A stretch of DNA of 64,000 nucleotides, from assembly GCF_052055875.1 (NCBI RefSeq), contig NZ_CP170508.1:992001-1056000 (forward strand), written 5' to 3'. The stretch's first letter is position 1, and every line of letters begins with the position of its first letter. This DNA is from Methanosphaerula subterraneus. GTDB lineage: Archaea; Halobacteriota; Methanomicrobia; Methanomicrobiales; Methanospirillaceae. The notes under the pieces were generated by a model that was given only the letters and a program-made list of their open reading frames with translations, was not told where the DNA came from and searched no databases. Below are positions 1 through 6,246 of this stretch, in pieces. The translations under genes were made by a program, and so were the position numbers.

Positions 1-2
1 AC

Positions 3-59
3 CTGGTGACCGCCATGGTCAGGCAACTCGTTGATCAGTACGGTTCGACATCGATCTGA
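3..59 (+). CDS. C-terminal end of a truncated gene
   Basis: An open frame entering from the left edge ends with TGA at 57-59 and encodes only about 18 residues, ending in LVDQYGSTSI. Too little remains to assign a family. It is included because the frame is open from the window edge and a structured intergenic region follows it. The real gene lies to the left; it could also be chance. Confidence 0.35.
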   Translation: MVTAMVRQLVDQYGSTSI

Positions 60-83
60 GGATGATACATCCCGAACCTCAAA

Positions 84-153
84 TCTCCGGGTTCATCCCC
101 CAGGAGTGATCCTCAGTTGCAGGATCGCAGAGGGTGGGTCCTGAACCCGGAGA
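84..153. repeat. 12-bp inverted repeat with nested hairpin
   Basis: TCTCCGGGTTCA at 84-95 is exactly complementary to TGAACCCGGAGA at 142-153. Inside the 46-nt loop a second hairpin, GATCCT...AGGATC, lies at about 108-126. Transcribed, this would fold into a long stem with an internal hairpin, just past the end of the truncated upstream gene. It may be a transcript 3' end, a processing structure or a small RNA; no T-run follows, so a simple terminator is not shown. Confidence 0.4.
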
Positions 154-211
154 CGACACGCGCATCCTTCCCCCATCGCCTGACATCGCCGATGGCAGGG
201 AATGGATAATG

Positions 212-403
212 TTACTCATCTTCGACAGAGTCGGATTGCTCCGACTCGATCATGGGGCATGGTTCATTGATGCAGGGGCACGGGCGGTATGGGCCTTTCG
301 GACAGGTCGGTCGGATCTTCTTCGGGCACTCCCCACTCTTCTCCTGCGGGCACCCTGGCAGATATTTCGTTGCATCCAGGGCCTCCCTCTGCGCCTCATA
401 CAG
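212..403 (-). CDS. Small cysteine-rich protein (start unresolved)
   Basis: Not recognised as a known family. On the minus strand a frame ending in TAA at 212-214 reads as a compact cysteine-rich protein of up to 63 residues, with runs such as PGCPQEKSGECPKK and PYRPCPCINEPCPM, then an acidic tail (ESEQSDSVEDE). Seven cysteines, most flanked by proline, and GC-rich third positions make this look coding. There is no in-frame ATG upstream of the cysteine region; a TGA lies two codons before the CTG at 403, so initiation would need CTG, or the 5' end carries a frameshift. A TATA-like element (CATATAAC) lies at about 440-447. The cysteines suggest metal or Fe-S binding, which is inference. Plus-strand frames here look like shadows. 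Confidence 0.45.
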   Translation of the reverse strand: MYEAQREALDATKYLPGCPQEKSGECPKKIRPTCPKGPYRPCPCINEPCPMIESEQSDSVEDE

Positions 404-647
404 GTGTCATTTGAGATCTTGTCGGTCGTACACGTTTCAGGTTATATGAAGAGAAACAGCCAGACTTGTAAGATTTCTCCCCGGCAACAGGGGGAGGCCT
501 CGAACCGCTCACCACCGACAGAGGCTGAACGAAGAACCGGCTCAATCAGCAAGAATTATTTAGCGCATATATCCCATAATCTCCATAGCAGAGTTACAGC
601 AGGAGTGGGAGAAGGTTTCGAACCAACATGATCCATGGTTACAGAAG

Positions 648-1706
648 GTGACGACGGGCAGAATTCAGACGTTTATCTTTGCACTCCTCATCCTTGCCGG
701 CATTGCCCTTGAACTCGTTGTCCATGGGTATTACCGTATCTCTGTAGTGTATTCGCACTTCTTCTACCTGATCATCGTGGTCATCGGTCTCAGGTATGGA
801 CGGAGGGCAACGTATATCGGTCTCTTTTTCGGTATACTCAATATTGCCGTGAGTTACAGACTCAACGGCACCATCGTGCTCGATTCCCTGCTTCGGGCAG
901 GGATGTTCTGCGTCGTCGGGCTGGTCGTCGGCAGCATCGTCGAGGAGATGAACGGATACCGAAGGGAGCTCCTGGAACAGAATAATGAACTGCGTGACTC
1001 TGAGGCGGCATTCCAGAACGCGAACAGAAAACTGAACCTGTTATCGAGCATCACCAGGCATGACATCAACAACCAGCTGACCGTGCTCCTCGCCTACCTC
1101 TCTCTACTGGCAGAGACGACCGTCGACCAGGAAGCACAGACAATCCTGAATAAGACCGAGAGCGCAGCAGAGACCATCCAGCGTCAGATCACCTTCACCA
1201 GGGATTACCAGGATGTGGGGGTGGCTGCACCACAGTGGCAGAACCCCGGACGATGTCTGGAGGCCATGCAGCCGGCGCTCCACCTCGGACCGGTAAAACT
1301 GCTGATCTCCCTCGACTCCCTGGAGGTGTACGCCGACCCCATGCTTGAGAAGATCTATGAGAACCTGATCGACAATGCACTCAGGCACGGGGGGCACGTC
1401 ACCACGATCAGATTCTCATACCTGCAGTCGGCTGCAGGCATCACCCTCCTGTTCGAGGACGATGGAATCGGCATACCGGACGAGGAGAAGGAGAAGATCT
1501 TCGAGAAGGGGTTCGGGAAGAACACCGGTTTCGGCCTCTTCCTCTCCCGCGAGATCCTCGGTATCACCGGCCTCTCGATCAGGGAGACGGGAACGTTCAC
1601 CAGGGGGGTCAGGTTCGAGATCACCATTCCCCCCGGCAAGTTCCGGTTCGCCGGACAGAGGGTCGTCCCCTCTGAAGAATGCAGAATACCGGCTTGTCAG
1701 AACTGA
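648..1706 (+). CDS. Membrane sensor histidine kinase
   Basis: A signal-transducing histidine kinase of 352 residues. The N-terminal ~95 residues form about four hydrophobic segments (roughly 8-28, 35-48, 54-72, 83-98) as a membrane sensor with no large extracellular loop. A coiled-coil stretch follows (about 100-128), then an H-box, SSITRHDINNQL, whose His138 is the predicted phosphorylation site and is of the type common in methanogen kinases. The HATPase domain shows the N-box ENLIDNALRHGG, a DDGIGIP box and GFGLFLSREIL. GTG at 648 is chosen because earlier in-frame ATGs are absent; a TATA-like GCATATATCC lies at about 564-573. No response regulator is adjacent, so its partner and signal are unknown. 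Confidence 0.85.
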   Translation: MTTGRIQTFIFALLILAGIALELVVHGYYRISVVYSHFFYLIIVVIGLRYGRRATYIGLFFGILNIAVSYRLNGTIVLDSLLRAGMFCVVGLVVGSIVEEMNGYRRELLEQNNELRDSEAAFQNANRKLNLLSSITRHDINNQLTVLLAYLSLLAETTVDQEAQTILNKTESAAETIQRQITFTRDYQDVGVAAPQWQNPGRCLEAMQPALHLGPVKLLISLDSLEVYADPMLEKIYENLIDNALRHGGHVTTIRFSYLQSAAGITLLFEDDGIGIPDEEKEKIFEKGFGKNTGFGLFLSREILGITGLSIRETGTFTRGVRFEITIPPGKFRFAGQRVVPSEECRIPACQN

Positions 1707-1757
1707 TGCCGCGAATCAGACCCGTCGTCGGTCACGGTCTCAAAAGATAAAACCTGT

Positions 1758-2444
1758 TCACCACACCCCCGGCAGCAGCCGGTACCGGGTCCTCTGACAG
1801 TATTCACGGTACCCGGGGAGTTCGTCGACCAGGGCCTTCTCCTCGTCGATGATGCGAAGGGCGATGAAGAGAGGGAGAGGGAGGAACGGGACCAGCGCCC
1901 AGTACGAACCGAGCGCGGTCGGGGTGAAGAGGACCAGGACCAGAAATCCAAGATACAGCGGATGACGGATGACCGCATACGGGCCCGTCGACACCACCCT
2001 CTGCCCTGCTTCGACCCTGATCGTACGAGCGGCATAGCTGTTCACCCGCAATGTCAAAAACGTGAGCAGATACCCGGCAAAGACCATAAGATCTGAGAAC
2101 AGCACCAGCACAGTCGGAACAGTCGACCAACCGAGCCGAAAATCAAGGCCCGGGATCATGAACCCGATGAGGAAGAGGAGCGTTGTGAAGAAGATAATCT
2201 TCTTCTGTTCGCCCCGTCGCTCAGAATTCTCCATCCTCCGCCTGAGCAGGGCGGGATCTCTCTTAAAAAAGTAGATGATGACGACGAACACCAGGGTGAA
2301 GAGGATCCCGCAGTAGAGCCAGGCCTGCCAGTAATTGAACGTGCCGGCCAGGCCAAAGAGCATCAGGCCGATGATGAGAACTCCTGGGATGAATCTGGTC
2401 CCGATCGCTCTCATAAGTTCCCGGCGACTTCCAGTCATGACCAT
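1758..2444 (-). CDS. Isoprenylcysteine carboxyl methyltransferase-like membrane protein
   Basis: A 228-residue integral membrane protein of the ICMT/PEMT methyltransferase superfamily. Hydrophobic segments near residues 15-35, 38-58, 82-105, 110-128 and 165-195 are followed by the family signature: STGPYAVIRHPLYLGFL (the RHP...Y motif that binds S-adenosylmethionine) and, near the end, EEKALVDELPGYREYCQRTR. Bacterial and archaeal members are mostly of unknown substrate, so lipid or small-molecule methylation is inferred, not shown. A TATA box (TATATAAT on the plus strand, 2463-2470) lies about 22 bp from the ATG at 2444, so the leader must be very short, and the ATG at 2438 is an alternative start. 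It converges on the kinase gene to its left. Confidence 0.75.
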   Translation of the reverse strand: MVMTGSRRELMRAIGTRFIPGVLIIGLMLFGLAGTFNYWQAWLYCGILFTLVFVVIIYFFKRDPALLRRRMENSERRGEQKKIIFFTTLLFLIGFMIPGLDFRLGWSTVPTVLVLFSDLMVFAGYLLTFLTLRVNSYAARTIRVEAGQRVVSTGPYAVIRHPLYLGFLVLVLFTPTALGSYWALVPFLPLPLFIALRIIDEEKALVDELPGYREYCQRTRYRLLPGVW

Positions 2445-2572
2445 GGATCATGATGCCGCACGTATATAATTTCGGCCAGAGATCTTCAGAACTGGTGAAA
2501 TCTGATCCATAATCAGAGAGATGAGGATAATAGCATCAGGTAGAAACCGGGACTTCCCCGCGGCGGTTTTAT

Positions 2573-2598
2573 TAAAAAAATGAGTGCCCCGGAGGGCC
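2573..2598 (-). terminator. Hairpin and T-run after fae-hps
   Basis: On the minus strand a GCCC-loop-GGGC hairpin (2586-2597) is followed by ACTCA and a run of seven T (2574-2580), 28 bp past the fae-hps stop. This matches an intrinsic or U-tract-type archaeal terminator. Confidence 0.55.
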
Positions 2599-2625
2599 TG
2601 TTCGTGAAAGAACTGATAAACCAGA

Positions 2626-3807
2626 TCAGAAATCGGTCATGACCCTGAACTGGTCGATCTCTTCCTTGTGCAGCTGTTCGATGAACTCCTCTGCAGCATG
2701 GTGGATGTCCTTGCTCGCGGTGATCGCCCTGCCGACGACCAGGATGTCAGCCCCGGATGCGAGTGCGTCCTTGACGACGTCGACACGGATCCCGCCGGCC
2801 GTCGCGACCAGCAGCTTGCCGCCTGCGGCCTTCTTGATGGCCATGATGTCGCCCCATGCATGGCAGGAGCCCTCGCAGTCGATGGCACGGTGCAGCTCGA
2901 CGATATCGGGCTTGACCTTTAACGATGCGATCAGTTCGACCGGGTTTGGCACATTCAGCATATCGATGACCGAGTAGATACCGGTCTTCTTGGTCTCCTC
3001 GATCGCCTTCTCGATCGTCGAAGCCGGGGCGAGGCCGGAGATCACCACTGCATCGGCGGATGCATCGGCGGCCATCCTGGACTCGAGGTTCCCGGTGTCG
3101 AGGATCTTCATGTCCGCGATGATGAACGCGTTCGGCCGGAGCTTCCGGATCTCGCTGATCACGCTCAGACCGAACCGCTTGATCAGCGGTGTGCCGGCCT
3201 CGATGATCACGTGGTCGTTGTCAGGCACTTCCTTGAGCACCTTGGCGACCTTGTTCATGTCCACGAGATCCATGGCGACCTGCAGGTACGGGGCATCCCA
3301 GAGCCTCTGAACCTTGAATCCCATGACGGCGTGCGCCCCACGGTCCTTCTCGTAGAGGATCGTCTTCTCCTGTGGGAACCCTTCGAGTGCGCGGTTCAGT
3401 GCCAGCTTCACGGCTCCGTAGTTGTACCGGTAGATCTTGTTGTAGTCCTTCGCTTCCGGAGCGAGGTACACCGACACCAAGATCACGAGGTCCTCAATAT
3501 CGTAGCCCGTGAACGTTCCTTCCTCGATACAGTCTGCGATCCCCTTGGCGACCGCGGCCTGCACCGGGCCGAACATCTCGGTCACCTGTGCGGTCTTCTT
3601 CAGGGTGACCTTCGGGATGATCAGCGTGGCCGGCTTGGTCAGCAGGTTCGGCCGGATCACGGCCAGCAGCGGGGTGTGCCCCGCCGAGAGCTGGGACAGC
3701 CCGTTCGCAAACGCAATCCCTACAGGTCCTGACTTCTCTCCGATGATAAGGTCGATGTGCGCGAGTTCTGCGCCATCGCCGACGAGTGCTTCACCTATCT
3801 GATACAT
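2626..3807 (-). CDS. fae-hps: Bifunctional formaldehyde-activating enzyme / 3-hexulose-6-phosphate synthase
   Basis: A 393-residue fusion. The N-terminal ~165 residues are Fae, which condenses formaldehyde with tetrahydromethanopterin (start MYQIGEALVGDGAELAHID, later LLAVIRPNLLTKP and MFGPVQAAVAKG). The rest is a TIM-barrel 3-hexulose-6-phosphate synthase (DLVDMNKVAKVLKEVPD, IIADMKILDTGN, ATAGGIRVD), which interconverts ribulose 5-phosphate plus formaldehyde and hexulose 6-phosphate. Archaea use such fusions for ribose synthesis and formaldehyde handling. ATG 3807 is chosen over ATG 3849: it has GGGGAGAT just upstream and matches the usual N-terminus, and the longer version would run through the TATA box. 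It is monocistronic, with its own promoter and terminator. With the phosphoribulokinase at 57.2 kb it suggests the reductive hexulose-phosphate pathway. Confidence 0.93.
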   Translation of the reverse strand: MYQIGEALVGDGAELAHIDLIIGEKSGPVGIAFANGLSQLSAGHTPLLAVIRPNLLTKPATLIIPKVTLKKTAQVTEMFGPVQAAVAKGIADCIEEGTFTGYDIEDLVILVSVYLAPEAKDYNKIYRYNYGAVKLALNRALEGFPQEKTILYEKDRGAHAVMGFKVQRLWDAPYLQVAMDLVDMNKVAKVLKEVPDNDHVIIEAGTPLIKRFGLSVISEIRKLRPNAFIIADMKILDTGNLESRMAADASADAVVISGLAPASTIEKAIEETKKTGIYSVIDMLNVPNPVELIASLKVKPDIVELHRAIDCEGSCHAWGDIMAIKKAAGGKLLVATAGGIRVDVVKDALASGADILVVGRAITASKDIHHAAEEFIEQLHKEEIDQFRVMTDF

Positions 3808-3826
3808 AGATCTCCCCACATTCCTG

Positions 3827-3840
3827 CCTTTATATTTAGG
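3827..3840 (-). promoter_or_regulatory. BRE/TATA promoter of fae-hps
   Basis: On the minus strand CCTAAATATAAAGG is a good BRE-plus-TATA element. Its TATA centre (about 3833) is 26 bp from the fae-hps ATG at 3807, so transcription would start at or within a few bases of the start codon. The T-run that may end hgcB transcription (about 3853-3859) lies immediately upstream. Confidence 0.6.
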
Positions 3841-3891
3841 AGACACCATTAAAAAAACCGGTACCTTCCTTCCAGCACAGGCCGGCTGACG

Positions 3892-4236
3892 TCACCGGCA
3901 GCCGGTCTCACCGCACCCATCCCCGCAGCACGCATTATCCTCAGTCGGCCCCCGCTCTCCGCAGCAGTCGCAGGTCTCCTCCCCTTTGCCGGTCAGGGCG
4001 ACCCGGATCAGCGCGGCAGCGCACCCGACCCCGCTCTCAACGGTGATCGCACCGGTCGGACAGTTCACCTGGCAGGCCCCGCACTCCATGCAGGCCGCCG
4101 GCGCGGTCAGCACCGCAGTCTTTTTCCCCGGGGAGAAGACCCGGTGCGGGCAGACCGTTGAACATGCCCCGCAGTTGATGCATCGCTCAGGGTTGTAGAC
4201 GAGCGTATTCTCGCTGTACGAATCGAAGATCATCAT
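3892..4236 (-). CDS. hgcB: HgcB, ferredoxin partner for mercury methylation
   Basis: A 114-residue 2[4Fe-4S] ferredoxin, the electron donor thought to reduce the corrinoid of HgcA. Two cluster motifs are visible: CINCGACSTVCP (C19, C22, C25, C29) and CMECGACQVNCP (C49, C52, C55, C59). Cys72 in SGVGCAAAL matches the conserved lone cysteine of HgcB. The tail is unusually cysteine-rich (C89, C91, C92, C103, C104, C108, C113), where characterised HgcB proteins end shortly after a cysteine pair and are about 95 residues long. The ATG at 4236 overlaps the hgcA stop (ATGA) and follows GGGAGGGG, so translation is probably coupled. Adjacency to hgcA makes the call secure; the tail's role as a Hg(II) or cobalamin-facing thiol relay is inference. 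Confidence 0.92.
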   Translation of the reverse strand: MMIFDSYSENTLVYNPERCINCGACSTVCPHRVFSPGKKTAVLTAPAACMECGACQVNCPTGAITVESGVGCAAALIRVALTGKGEETCDCCGERGPTEDNACCGDGCGETGCR

Positions 4237-5351
4237 ACCCCTCCCGTGACCAGGCGGAGTGCCACGGCGATCACAGTTCCCACGGCCGCGATCCCTGCCA
4301 GCGGCCGGATGTACCGGAAGATCTCCCGTCGTACCCCGGTCCGGGAGGTGAACGGGGTCGCACCGGTGAAGAGGAGCGCGAGGTATGCGGTCAACGCCGG
4401 GAAAGCAGTCAGATCGACGACGACCCTGCCGGCCTCGACCAGCCATCCCCCGCCCTGCGAGAGATCGATGAGTACTGACGGGATCATCACCAGCACCCCG
4501 AGGAGGTAACCCTTGGTTGTGAAGTCCCCGGTCGGGAGGTAGGGGAGCAGGATCGGGAAGAGGGCGGTCCCTGCGAGCATGGCGACCACCAGGTCCCGTG
4601 CCGTCCCCGCGCCGGCCAGCAGCCAGAGCACCACGGCGCCGGCCGCCATCATCAGCAGGATGGAACGGAGATCGACCGGGATGAGCACGAGCCGGTCCCA
4701 GAGGGGGAACCGGACCCGCCGCATCTCGGGCGTGGCCGTATGTGTCGCAAGAAACGCCGGCAGATCCTCGGCCCTGACCGGCCCCCACTCCACCCGGAAG
4801 CCAGATCGCCTGGCCACCTCGGGCGCAGAGACACCGGGGGCCCCGAGCTGCGGGAGGACCAGACGCCGGTGATCCACGACCCCGGCGAGACCGGTCGCCT
4901 CGAGCCGGCGGACCAGTTCATCGGTCCCAAACGTCCCCTTCCCTGCGGCGCACCAGACATTAACCCCATAGGTATCGAGGACGAGCAGATATACATCAAT
5001 CCCGTCGAGGGCTGAACGGACCGCATCGAAGCTGAGCGTATAGTTCGCGGTCACAACCACCGGGGAGGTCCGGTCTGGATGGCCGAGCGAGTACAGGCCG
5101 GGTCGGACCCGGTGGCCCATCCGATCCACGCCCAGACGCGCCAGCAGATGGTCCCGCCGGTCTGTCGAGGTGAGGGTGGAGGTGGTCTGCAGCATCGCAG
5201 GCTGGCTGCAGGGTGATACCGGGGGAATGGAGGTGGTATTGAAGCATCCCGTCTCTGATGGTGCCGGCTGGCCTGCTCCGGTGCAGCCACAGGTGCAGGG
5301 ACCAGCACCTGGTTCGGATCTATCGATCCCTGCCTCTTGATTCACAGACAT
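4233..5351 (-). CDS. hgcA: HgcA, corrinoid methyltransferase for mercury methylation
   Basis: A 372-residue membrane corrinoid protein needed, with HgcB, to convert Hg(II) to methylmercury. The diagnostic cap-helix motif GVNVWCAAGKGTF is intact; Cys134 is the predicted cobalt-coordinating thiolate. The corrinoid-binding domain (about 70-205, related to the CFeSP large subunit) is followed by about five membrane segments (roughly 229-248, 255-273, 281-297, 311-329, 350-368). The first ~50 residues are an extension absent from standard HgcA and carry cysteines C19, C21, C23, C36 and C48 (PCTCGC). It lies 53 bp downstream of arsR and overlaps hgcB. A 16-bp palindrome lies 17 bp before its ATG, and no strong ribosome-binding site is visible. 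Methylation activity itself is predicted from the family. Confidence 0.95.
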   Translation of the reverse strand: MSVNQEAGIDRSEPGAGPCTCGCTGAGQPAPSETGCFNTTSIPPVSPCSQPAMLQTTSTLTSTDRRDHLLARLGVDRMGHRVRPGLYSLGHPDRTSPVVVTANYTLSFDAVRSALDGIDVYLLVLDTYGVNVWCAAGKGTFGTDELVRRLEATGLAGVVDHRRLVLPQLGAPGVSAPEVARRSGFRVEWGPVRAEDLPAFLATHTATPEMRRVRFPLWDRLVLIPVDLRSILLMMAAGAVVLWLLAGAGTARDLVVAMLAGTALFPILLPYLPTGDFTTKGYLLGVLVMIPSVLIDLSQGGGWLVEAGRVVVDLTAFPALTAYLALLFTGATPFTSRTGVRREIFRYIRPLAGIAAVGTVIAVALRLVTGGV

Positions 5352-5367
5352 ATACAGGAGTAATCAA

Positions 5368-5383
5368 TTCAAAATAATTTGAA
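5368..5383. promoter_or_regulatory. Candidate ArsR operator upstream of hgcA
   Basis: TTCAAAATAATTTGAA is a near-perfect palindrome (6-bp arms TTCAAA/TTTGAA, 4-bp centre), located between arsR and hgcA and ending 17 bp before the hgcA start. Its outer pattern TTCA-N8-TGAA recurs exactly upstream of arsR at 5737-5752. Its AT-rich core could also double as a TATA element for an internal promoter. Assignment to the neighbouring ArsR protein is inference. Confidence 0.55.
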
Positions 5384-5404
5384 ACTTTCCATGATGCCCT
5401 GATC

Positions 5405-5731
5405 TCACTGGAGCCCGGTTCTCCCGAGGTCAGTGATTGAATAGATGATCCAGTTCCCCTGCTGCACGCCGACGATCAGCCCGGCCGTCTTCAGCACGTT
5501 CAGGTGATAGGAGAGACGGGAATCTGCGATGGAGACGATCTCCTTGATCACGCAGACACAGAGCGGCTGCGCCCGAAGGGCATAGAGGATCTTCAGCCGG
5601 ACCGGGTCGGAGAGGGCGTTATGGCAACGGGTCAGGACGGAAAGGTCCTCATCTGAAGGGATCTGCTGCTGCAGCCCATCCACCCCGCCACATGCGCAGA
5701 GTTGTTCACTGATCTCCCGGGGTATCGCCAT
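5405..5731 (-). CDS. arsR: ArsR/SmtB-family metal-responsive repressor
   Basis: A 108-residue winged-helix repressor. The ArsR core is clear: LSDPVRLKILYALRAQPLCV, then a recognition helix around SRLSYHLNVLKTAGLIVG and a beta-wing (QGNWIIYSI). The alpha-3 effector motif of ArsR proteins (ELCVCDL) appears here as PLCVCVIKE with Cys58 and Cys60; further cysteines C12, C14 and C36 are possible extra ligands. Family members leave DNA on binding As(III), Sb(III) or other thiophilic metals. Here the gene is first in a probable operon with hgcA and hgcB, and a palindrome between its TATA box and start suggests autoregulation. The effector (As, Hg or another metal) cannot be read from sequence. Confidence 0.88.
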   Translation of the reverse strand: MAIPREISEQLCACGGVDGLQQQIPSDEDLSVLTRCHNALSDPVRLKILYALRAQPLCVCVIKEIVSIADSRLSYHLNVLKTAGLIVGVQQGNWIIYSITDLGRTGLQ

Positions 5732-5736
5732 GGTTC

Positions 5737-5752
5737 TTCAAGATACTATGAA
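5737..5752. promoter_or_regulatory. Candidate ArsR operator upstream of arsR
   Basis: TTCAAGATACTATGAA has TTCA/TGAA arms separated by 8 bp, the same geometry as the site before hgcA. It lies between the TATA box (5761-5768) and the arsR ATG (5731), over the expected transcription start, where a bound repressor would block initiation. Confidence 0.55.
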
Positions 5753-5760
5753 ATGACGAG

Positions 5761-5768
5761 GTATATAT
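5761..5768 (-). promoter_or_regulatory. TATA box of the arsR-hgcAB operon
   Basis: On the minus strand GATATATACC (core about 5761-5768) lies about 33 bp before the arsR ATG, predicting a start site near 5739, inside the candidate operator. Confidence 0.55.
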
Positions 5769-5983
5769 CGTACATCCCACTCCTGGCATCACCTGCATCG
5801 TCACGGGCATACTGCCGTGGTCATGATCTGTCCCATCGAGCCCGGGAAATTCTGGCAGATAAAGAAGACCGGTGATGAAGGGCCGGCCATACCACATAAG
5901 GAGAGGGAGAAATCACCATCGGACCTGTTGCGAGAACCATAAAATACGAGCGTCTGCGCTCGAAGAGAAGACTGTGAAAAACG

Positions 5984-6134
5984 TGGGGTCGGTGAGATTT
6001 GAACTCACGATCGACGGGTGTCTCCGATATGCGTCAGAGCTCCAACGGGTCATCACCAATTCAGCAGACCCATTGTTCATCACACGCACGAAACCGCTGG
6101 AGCCCGTCGCCATTCCGGACTAGGCCACGACCCC
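5984..6134 (-). tRNA. trpT: tRNA-Trp (CCA) with a 77-nt intron
   Basis: Acceptor stem GGGGTCG (6134-6128) pairs with CGACCCC (5991-5985); discriminator A at 5984. T arm is GTGAG-TTCAAAT-CTCAC. The anticodon stem ACGGG pairs with CCCGT (6018-6014) once the intron is removed, giving loop CTCCAGA with anticodon CCA (Trp). Exon 1 is 6134-6097, exon 2 is 6019-5984, and the intron (6096-6020) sits at the canonical 37/38 position. The mature tRNA is 74 nt without encoded CCA. An earlier CCCGT inside the intron is a decoy: choosing it gives an impossible variable loop. Splicing would need the archaeal endonuclease plus RtcB, which is encoded at 16.9 kb. Confidence 0.93.
6020..6096 (-). ncRNA. Box C/D methylation-guide RNA within the tRNA-Trp intron
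   Basis: The intron contains all four boxes in order: C TGATGA (6082-6077), D' CTGA (6064-6061), C' TGATGA (6055-6050), D CTGA (6037-6034). Each guide is 12 nt. By the fifth-base-upstream rule the D guide (CCCGTTGGAGCT) pairs with the anticodon region and targets C34, and its pairing continues into the 5' end of the intron itself. The D' guide (ACAATGGGTCTG) matches CAGACCC across the spliced exon junction and targets position 39. Intron-encoded guides for tRNA-Trp 34 and 39 are established in other Euryarchaeota such as Haloferax. Confidence 0.88.
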
Positions 6135-6246
6135 AATGCAGGATATACCGTCTCCTTTGAAATTTAAAAGCATTGTGTTTTTTGCCCCGTGCTTTCTGGT
6201 ACAGGAATCAGCAGCAATATATCTTCTTCCCATCAATCATTCAGGG

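Noticed and set aside
134..631. Plus-strand 165-codon frame before the first kinase
   Set aside because: Composition is unlike a real protein, it lies opposite the better cysteine-rich minus-strand frame, and it shows no conserved motif.
3892..4788. Long minus-strand frame containing hgcB
   Set aside because: Only the part from 4236 is HgcB. The upstream extension is the shadow of hgcA in another frame.
6049..6053. Early CCCGT as the 3' half of the tRNA-Trp anticodon stem
   Set aside because: It would leave a 36-nt variable region before the T arm; the CCCGT at 6018-6014 gives a normal 5-nt variable loop.
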